From the NCBI RefSeq assembly GCF_030272615.1, contig NC_081411.1, forward strand, positions 187,433,449-187,497,448: 64,000 nt of DNA. The letters run 5' to 3'. Position numbers and translations under genes: made by a program. This document shows positions 57,523 to 64,000 of the stretch, piece after piece. The number at the start of each line of letters is the position of its first letter. The stretch's first letter is position 1. Source of the DNA: Cryptomeria japonica. Lineage: Eukaryota > Streptophyta > Pinopsida > Cupressales > Cupressaceae. Under the pieces are notes generated by a model. That model had not been told where the DNA came from and did not search any database. It saw only the letters and a list, made by a program, of their open reading frames with translations.

Positions 57523-58273
57523 TGATGCAGTCATAACCAATAAAAACCCTCAAAAGAGTCAATCGGCTTATGCAACAAGAGAGACACAACGAAAGCAGTA
57601 AGAAAACATAACAAATTCACATAAATTAGAACTTCCGAAAATCATCCGGCAATCTTCGTATTATCATCAAAGAACATACGGTAGTTAATCGGTTACATGC
57701 ACGCTTCAAGCCAGATACAATCCAACTGGGACTCTAAGAATCAACCGGATCACAACATGCGAATCTCAATCCTTATTCTTAGTTCTACTTCCTCTGCCTC
57801 CACAAATGATTACATAACATCATATTATTACCCACCTGAACACATTCGGGTTGGCCTCAAAGGATTACATTCACCAATGCAGGAAAATGAAATGTATAAT
57901 TAGGTCAGCCCTAAGATTTAAGAAATATTTCCAAAAAATAACAACCAAGTGATGTAGTTCAGCAGGAAGGTTGGCCACACACCAAAGAACATTGGACAAG
58001 ACCCAAGATGGATCCACACGCCAAGAATCGCGTCGGAATGAAGGAAAACCAACCGGAAGCGATGACTGACTGGAGAAGAACCCATATGAACTAGAAATCA
58101 GAAATCAGCCACATGAATCCACCAAAAAACTGCAAACAAGATCTGCCACGAAGAACAAGCAACTACCGGTAAGAATACTGAAACTGCACAAAGAACTAAA
58201 CAAGAACAAAATTGAAAGGAAATTTTTTTGGTTGATGCAAGATTGCTCATCGACCGGGGATGCTCTTACATCA
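57523..58273 (-). repeat. 5' LTR (751 bp) of the TTAAC gypsy element
   Basis: The edges TGATGCAGTC and CTTACATCA are followed by TTAAC. It lacks several short segments present in the 825-bp 3' LTR. Confidence 0.85.
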
Positions 58274-58278
58274 TTAAC

Positions 58279-61200
58279 ACATTTGCAAGAAGAATGGCAT
58301 ACTTTACTATAGTTGTAAGATGCTAGTAGCAAACAATGTTGGCCACCATTATGACTATCACTACTAACACGTTTATGACTTCCACATCCACAGTGACCAT
58401 CCTTGATTTTGTCAAGCATAGTCTTGATTATTTTTTCATCATTGTTTTTCTACATTGTTACTATACTTTGTGGACCACTCTATATGATTTGGTATAATGG
58501 GTGCAAACTAGCAAACTTCACAGAAGAAGTTAACATTAACGCCTTGTATTTTTGGTAGTTGGGTACAAGATGAGGTTGCATGCCTATTTTGGCATAGGGC
58601 ACATTCTAGGATATGTAGAAGTTAGGGAAATGAAATGACACCTAATTATTGTTGGAGTAACTAGGACATTATCTAGTTAATTATCTAATTAGGTCCTTTA
58701 TTAATTTATTCACTTAAGCTAAACTTAGGTGTTTTTTATCTTTTATTAGATTGAGATTTATTTAGCATATTTTGTCTATTTTATTATGATGTAGACACTT
58801 GTCAAGCTCTTTTTTAATCTTGTCCTAGGGTTTGCATCTAAGATTTTATCTTTATGCTTTTATAAACATTCATTATATCCATTGTAATCTATCCAAATCA
58901 TTTACAGTTTACTCTTAATATCAGATTCCCCTTTGGATCAATTCTCTCTCAAGGTTGCATATTAATCATGGTTTCTTCTCTTCAGATGTGATAGGTGTTT
59001 TGCTTGTAGCTAATTCATGGGCTTTTGGAGATGAATAAATAACTCGAACAACACTTGGGGTCTTATTATTGAAAAAAATAGTTGTGTGACCTTCACTTCT
59101 ATACCCCATGCAATAGGGACTTTGTTGAATTTTTTATTTACTAGATATTTGTTCCATCCATGCAATTTCCAAAGCCTCATTTTTGTGTCGAGAGCATACA
59201 TTCAACTAGTTCTCTTTGGCTATGCATAGTTAAGCCTCCAATGAACCATTCCTTCCTAATGATTTCATCTTTTTCCTTGGGGGAACTTCGAGTGCAACTC
59301 CTTGAATCCTTGGTCATATTTTCTCATGATCTCTTTGGAATTTCACTTGATATCTTTCAATGTAGAAATGATTCTTTGAAACATCTCTAGGTAATCACGC
59401 CCCATCTTTATCAAGGCATGAGTACAAATTGTATGCTCTTTCAATTAGGGTGGTTGCAAGGATTTAAATATTTTAGATATCATTTATTATGTTCCTCTCT
59501 CTAAGAAATCATGTAAGCCTTACAATGTCTAGAGGCATCTTCAACTCTAGTGTAGGGCTTCACTATAATGAGCCCTACTCATAAATGACTATAGGATTCT
59601 ACATGTTAGTATCCATGACTATTGATGCTTGTGCAATTACTCTATCTACTCGCAAGGTAGTATGAGAGAAATTTTGGAAGTTCGGAATAATACTATCAAA
59701 AATAATTTATAAATATTATCATGGGGAGTTTTTGATACCTCTTCCAAACTACATCCTTGAATTTGCAAAAGCAAGAAAGATGTTGTAGATTCATGTATTC
59801 CCTCTCAATTGTTGATGGATTTTCTTCTTTAGATTGGGTATGTGTGAGACATTAGCCTTAGGCAACAACTTGGTTCATCAACATGTGAGCACATATACAC
59901 AACCTCAACAATAGTAAGCTATGGTTCATGCATTGGTGTTAAGTGTACTCAATTCAGCCATTTGTAAAAGACACCTTGTGATGTGCATTATTAGTGCTTT
60001 CACACTTGTGTTGCCCCATTTGTGCAATGTGTCTTCCTAGGTTTCTTTGCTACCATTCCAACTAAACTAGTCTTGCAACCTTTCATATGATTCTCTTCAT
60101 ACACTTTGTGCTAAGTACTACAGTCGCCATCTTTGCACACTACTTCATGAACAAGTCACGTCTTTGACTAGACACCCTTAGCATGGTAAGGGAATCACTC
60201 CATGGGGGGGATTTCAAAATGCTTCTCCACAAACAACATTTCTACTCAAGTGAAATTTCTTTAAACAATTTGTGATGCAAAGGAGTCAAAAACATAGTCA
60301 AAGCTTCCTTAAGCAATAAGTAGGTTGATACCATTAATTAAAAGATGTAGGAATCAATTAAACCTTTCATGAACTTTTGCATGCATGTCCATTCCAAATT
60401 AGGATGCTTCGCTTAATTGATTGACTCCATGATCAAGGTAACAAGCTCTTAGTGAACACTTCAATGCCAACAAAGGCATCTGGACAATCAAATGAACGTG
60501 TGCTTAGGTAAATTGACCTAAGATTCTTCATATAGGTTATTGCCAAACACCTCCTTCACTTTCCAATTACAAATCTATGCACTAGTAAGCATTGCAACTT
60601 TAATAAACTTTAATTCAAGTAAGAACCATCTATGGATATCATCGCATGTTATCTATCAACATGTCATTGTAAATTTAAAAAAAGACATATAGAAGGTCCA
60701 AGCAATGGAACCAAAACATTAACCATCCAATACCTAGCATTACTCCATTTATTATGGCTCAAACATTGTTGTAGGTTCTACACACTAGCTTACATTCAAA
60801 ACTCTCACCTCAACATCTTTGCTAAAGACTCATGCATTGAATTGAAAAATAACATAGATAACTATCAAGTACACTAAACATGCCCAAAGATAAACATAGC
60901 TACACAATGTACTTAGACGAATATCCATTGATTTCTACATCTATGTAAAAGTTAGAAAATATGATTTTAGCTTGGATCGTCCCTCCTTGTTGTTTGTGCA
61001 TTCAACCCAATATCCAACTTCAAAGCTAGACAGAGATTCAACTACTTATTGCTCCCACACCCCTCCAGGATACTTCATCTTAGCCCTATACACAAAACCA
61101 AACATGAGGGAAGGATTGATGAATGAAAAGAATTAGACCTAATGGGGGCCTTCTTTGTCTTCCACTTAAGTTATGTGGCATGAGTTTAGAAGGTGTTATT

Positions 61201-61549
61201 TGACTTCAAATACTTAATCTCTCAAAGGGATAGTGTGAAGAAAAGGGCTTATGATTTATATACATAAGCCTCATTTTGCCTCCATGAGCATAGAAATTTA
61301 TTTTAACTAAACTAATTTAGGTAATTAGATGACTTTGATTCATTTTTTGGTTTTTAGACCTATCAACCAAAATGGTGAATATTGCCTATCATTGGAAATA
61401 AAATGTTCAAGGGAAAATCAACCTTGAACTTAAAAAGTTTGAAATAAATATAAATTATATGAATTTCTATTAATAGAGCTCAAATTTGATATATATTAGT
61501 GTGTTGAATTACAATTATAGAGTAGGGTTTTATATTTGCTATACCCCAG
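58279..61549. other. Unassigned, with one LTR-like stretch
   Basis: No supported gene in 3.3 kb. Frames at 58105-58419, 59010-59201, 59160-59390 and 60632-60877 show no motif. Much of the right half is AC-rich on the plus strand, without repeats that I can define. The one structured part is described at 58650. Confidence 0.35.
58650..58975 (+). repeat. Possible LTR
   Basis: It starts TGTTGGAGTAAC, has a TATA-like TTTTATAAACATTC near 58858, and ends somewhere near GGTTGCATATTAATCA. This composition suits a short copia LTR. I could find neither a target duplication nor a matching primer site, so both ends are uncertain. Confidence 0.3.
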
Positions 61550-62087
61550 TAGTTAAAGGTGCATGGAAATACAATTTGCTCACAAATATGTGCAAGAATT
61601 CGTTATCAAGTTTACACTAATTCTACACACAACTTAACTGTGAGGAAGTTAAGTAGCAGAACAACTACCTACACTAACCTTGAGAGGAGGGTAATGCAAA
61701 AAAAAAATCCAAATCGTTACAATAGTTACAGAAACTTAACAAAAATAGACATAACAACACGCGTGCCACAACACAGTGATTTATGTGGGGAAAAAAACCC
61801 ACACTCCAAAAGCTACCCAATATATTATTTAGCAATCAATAACAGATTACAATATACTTGCAAAGAAAGCTCTTCACAAGAGTACCACTAATCAGAGACT
61901 CGGAGGTAACTCAATAGTCATAAGACTCTTATACACAACCTCTATCTCACACCTCATATATAGGAGATACAATACAAGAAACTATCAAATGGTATTACAA
62001 AACCATGGGCTAAAACCACCCAATAAAGTAGACTCAACCTTATCTCCAATCTAGATGCCCTATGACGTGTCAAAACACATATCAACA
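61550..62087 (-). repeat. Possible solo copia LTR, left end undefined
   Basis: The right end CACATATCAACA at 62087 mirrors an LTR start TGTTGATATG on the minus strand. The phrase TATGTGGGGAAAAAAACCCAC at 61786-61806 resembles the ACGTGGAAACCC/GGGAAAAACC block of the other copia LTRs. I could not locate the left edge or a target duplication. Confidence 0.4.
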
Positions 62088-62149
62088 CACGTTCCTCCCT
62101 TTTATAGCTCATTTATGTGTCCAATGCATTTTATATTTCCTATTTCAAG

Positions 62150-63501
62150 AGTCCAAACTTCTGGAGGCCATAACTTGTAAATCAGGTGTCCGATTAACGA
62201 ATTGTTTGAAGCGTTGAAAGCTTGTGAAGTGCTCTATCACCTCGTGACATGTTATGTTAGTTACGCCCACTTTTTAGGGCATTTTAGATGGTTTAAAGCC
62301 TTCAATTAAATTAAAACCTTTCATTGCACCTACCTATAAAGTGGAAAATTGGATCCTAGTGACTCCCCACCTAGGAGAGAGAAAGGAAGCCACTAGGATG
62401 ATTTTCAATTGGGAGGAACTCTACATTCAAAAGAGGGGCTTGAATCCACTAGATCCAAATCCGAGGGAAACAAGGATGTGAATTCCAAATGGATTGCAAG
62501 GGTTGAAGTGTGATTTACCCTCTTTTGTAAAAGAGAAAGTTGACTTGATTATGCAGAAAAGAGAGAGGAAATGAGTGAAATGAGGAGCTACCAGTTCGGG
62601 ATCGCGCTATAACTTCAGATCTGAGCTAGTTAGATTGATATGGATCTGCCCTACAAATTTGGAGAAAAGTTGTCGGGACTGTGGCAGGAATGTACATGGT
62701 CCTCCACAAAATTCGTGAAGCGAAAAGGGTTCTCCTGTCTTTGCAAATGAAGCCCAAACCTGCAATTAAAGTTGCACACCTGCAACCTACACATAGAAAA
62801 GAGAGGGAAAATGGTTGTGGATAGGCATTTGCCTCAGTCAAACCCCGGTTGAGGAATCAACCTTGAAAGAAAGTAATTGTGAATGCTTGAATGTAAACCT
62901 TGTAGATGATGATTGCTTTGCTTCTTCAATGTAACCTTCTGAATGTATACCTTGTAGATCTGCAACTTGTTGATGATGATTGCTTTGCTTCTTGAATGTA
63001 ACCACAAATGTTGTATGAAATGGCATGTAACATGACAAAACCCTATAACACACACATGCTTGCAAATGAATGTTGTAATGTTGCTCCAATGGATGAATGA
63101 AGAAGACTTGAATGCTTGATGATGACCTTGAAATCCCATATCTTATCCTTATGCCTCTCATCCCCCTAAATGAGGAAATTGACTCCCCTTTTATATATGC
63201 CTCAAGGATTAATTTTCAACCATTGAAGGCCAACAAAGAGAAATTACAAATCCCGAAGGAAAATTATGCATAGGAGACCGGGCAGACCTAACTTAGGGCC
63301 ACCCTAAGGGGTGGGGACAGGGGCGCCATGCCCCTGTCCTGCCCTATTTTGGGGCCCGGACAGGGTCTAGAGTTTAGACAAGGAGGGTTCAAGGATGAAA
63401 AATGCAAAAAAGGGGTCTTGATTAGGAAGGAAGATGTCGTCGCCGAGTGAGGACCTAAAATGTGGTTAAAATTGCAGGGGTCGCAATTTTATGACACTAC
63501 A
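62150..63501 (-). repeat. 3' LTR of a gypsy element related to 36634-45072 (left end undefined)
   Basis: The right edge GACACTACA at 63501 is followed by TTTAGCCCCCACTTTAGC, the complement of the polypurine tract seen at 43415. The LTR therefore begins TGTAGTGTCATAAAATTG on the minus strand, like TGTAGCGTCGTAAATTG of the young element. A GACAGGGGCGCC unit near 63319 and CCTCAGTCAAACCCC near 62832 also recur there. A block at about 62610-62700 (AAAAGTTGTCGGGAC) matches the young LTR in the opposite orientation. Confidence 0.6.
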
Positions 63502-64000
63502 TTTAGCCCCCACTTTAGCAGGAGTATGGCCTACGCCAATATTGTCGATAAAGTAGAAGAAAAGGAAAGATGAAGATGAGGGACGTGGAGCAATACCACA
63601 AGGAGTATAAGACACCACTAATATTGAGGAGCAAAAAGCCCCCAATCTTAGGGTCTCAACTCACGCCAACATACACAAGAGAACACAAAAAGGCACAAGA
63701 CACATGAAAACAAAGACAAAGCACAAAAGACACACGACAAGAACAAGACACAAAACTAACTAGCTGAAGAGACCTCAATACTCAGATGTCTCAACAACTA
63801 ATCAGGACACAAAGACGAATGCCATCACATAAACACAAGCAATCACATAAAGAGCAAAGATGACATCACCCATGAACCATCAATAGTAAAACTATGAGTT
63901 CATGAGAGGAAGAAGAGAGAGAACATGAATACACACCTTGGTGATCCATGAGAAGAAAAGCGAAGAAGAAAGAAACCATAGACATCTCGCCCCTAAAACT
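63502..64000 (-). mobile_element. 3' internal region of a gypsy element running off the window
   Basis: After the polypurine complement at 63502-63519, the minus strand shows the same spacer words as the young element. AGGGGCGAGATGTC and CATGGATCACC at 63948-64000 correspond to AGGGGCGAGAAGTCC and ATGGATCACC at 42933-42973. A GAGAC/GTCTC stem lies at 63769-63792. No coding part is reached. Confidence 0.6.

Larger units (their letters stand above)
48054..58273 (-). mobile_element. Non-autonomous Ty3/gypsy element (gag-protease), target duplication TTAAC
   Basis: LTRs at 48054-48878 and 57523-58273 are flanked by identical TTAAC (48049-48053 and 58274-58278). The interior is gag-protease (55785-57509) plus short remnants. 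A copia element occupies 49043-55535. Without it and one copy of its target duplication the gypsy element is about 3.7 kb, with no reverse transcriptase or integrase. The LTRs differ clearly, including several small deletions, so it is not recent. Confidence 0.9.

Overview
This window looks like intergenic DNA from a large, repeat-filled plant nuclear genome. It is AT-rich and packed with Ty1/copia and Ty3/gypsy LTR retrotransposons. The copia elements are primed by initiator tRNA-Met (TGGTATCAGAGC-type primer sites). Insertions are old, nested and interspersed with long unassigned DNA, which fits a gymnosperm such as a conifer, but the taxon is an inference. I found no convincing host gene, no rRNA or tRNA gene and no CRISPR array.

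Layout. 1-4710: the 3' part of a plus-strand LTR element with a decayed ORF of unknown family, a polypurine tract and a 904-bp LTR. 4711-8945: a plus-strand copia relic with gag only, then an array of stem-loops sharing one loop sequence, then its 3' LTR; a solo LTR with a perfect TATTG target duplication sits inside the array. 8946-13491: unassigned DNA with LTR-like stretches. 13493-15390: decayed plus-strand copia pol ending in a polypurine tract and LTR fragment, abutting tail-to-tail a truncated minus-strand copia element (15385-20640). 21965-27498: a minus-strand non-autonomous copia element with gag and a dead protease only. 28022-35002: a full-length but decayed minus-strand copia element with target duplication GATTT and LTRs about 11% diverged. 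36634-45072: a young plus-strand non-autonomous gypsy element with target duplication GTTCA and LTRs about 1.5% diverged; it carries one intact 1,058-codon ORF with a retropepsin-like and a G-patch-like region but no reverse transcriptase. 48054-58273: a minus-strand gypsy element (gag-protease only, target duplication TTAAC) split by a copia element (49043-55535, target duplication ATGAC). 61550-64000: LTR pieces and the 3' end of a minus-strand gypsy element related to the young one.

How the parts relate. Three copia copies (15385-20640, 28022-35002, 49043-55535) keep recognisable gag, protease, integrase, reverse transcriptase and RNase H in the usual order, but all carry stops or frameshifts. 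Four elements lack reverse transcriptase and integrase and would have depended on autonomous relatives: 5563-8945, 21965-27498, 36634-45072 and 48054-58273. The most unusual feature is the 3' region of at least two of them (6376-8508 and 41974-42973). There, many short inverted repeats with differing arms but conserved loops or layout lie between the coding part and the polypurine tract, as expected for conserved RNA structure. Similar short hairpins occur at 36191-36429, 45411-45582 and 63769-63792.
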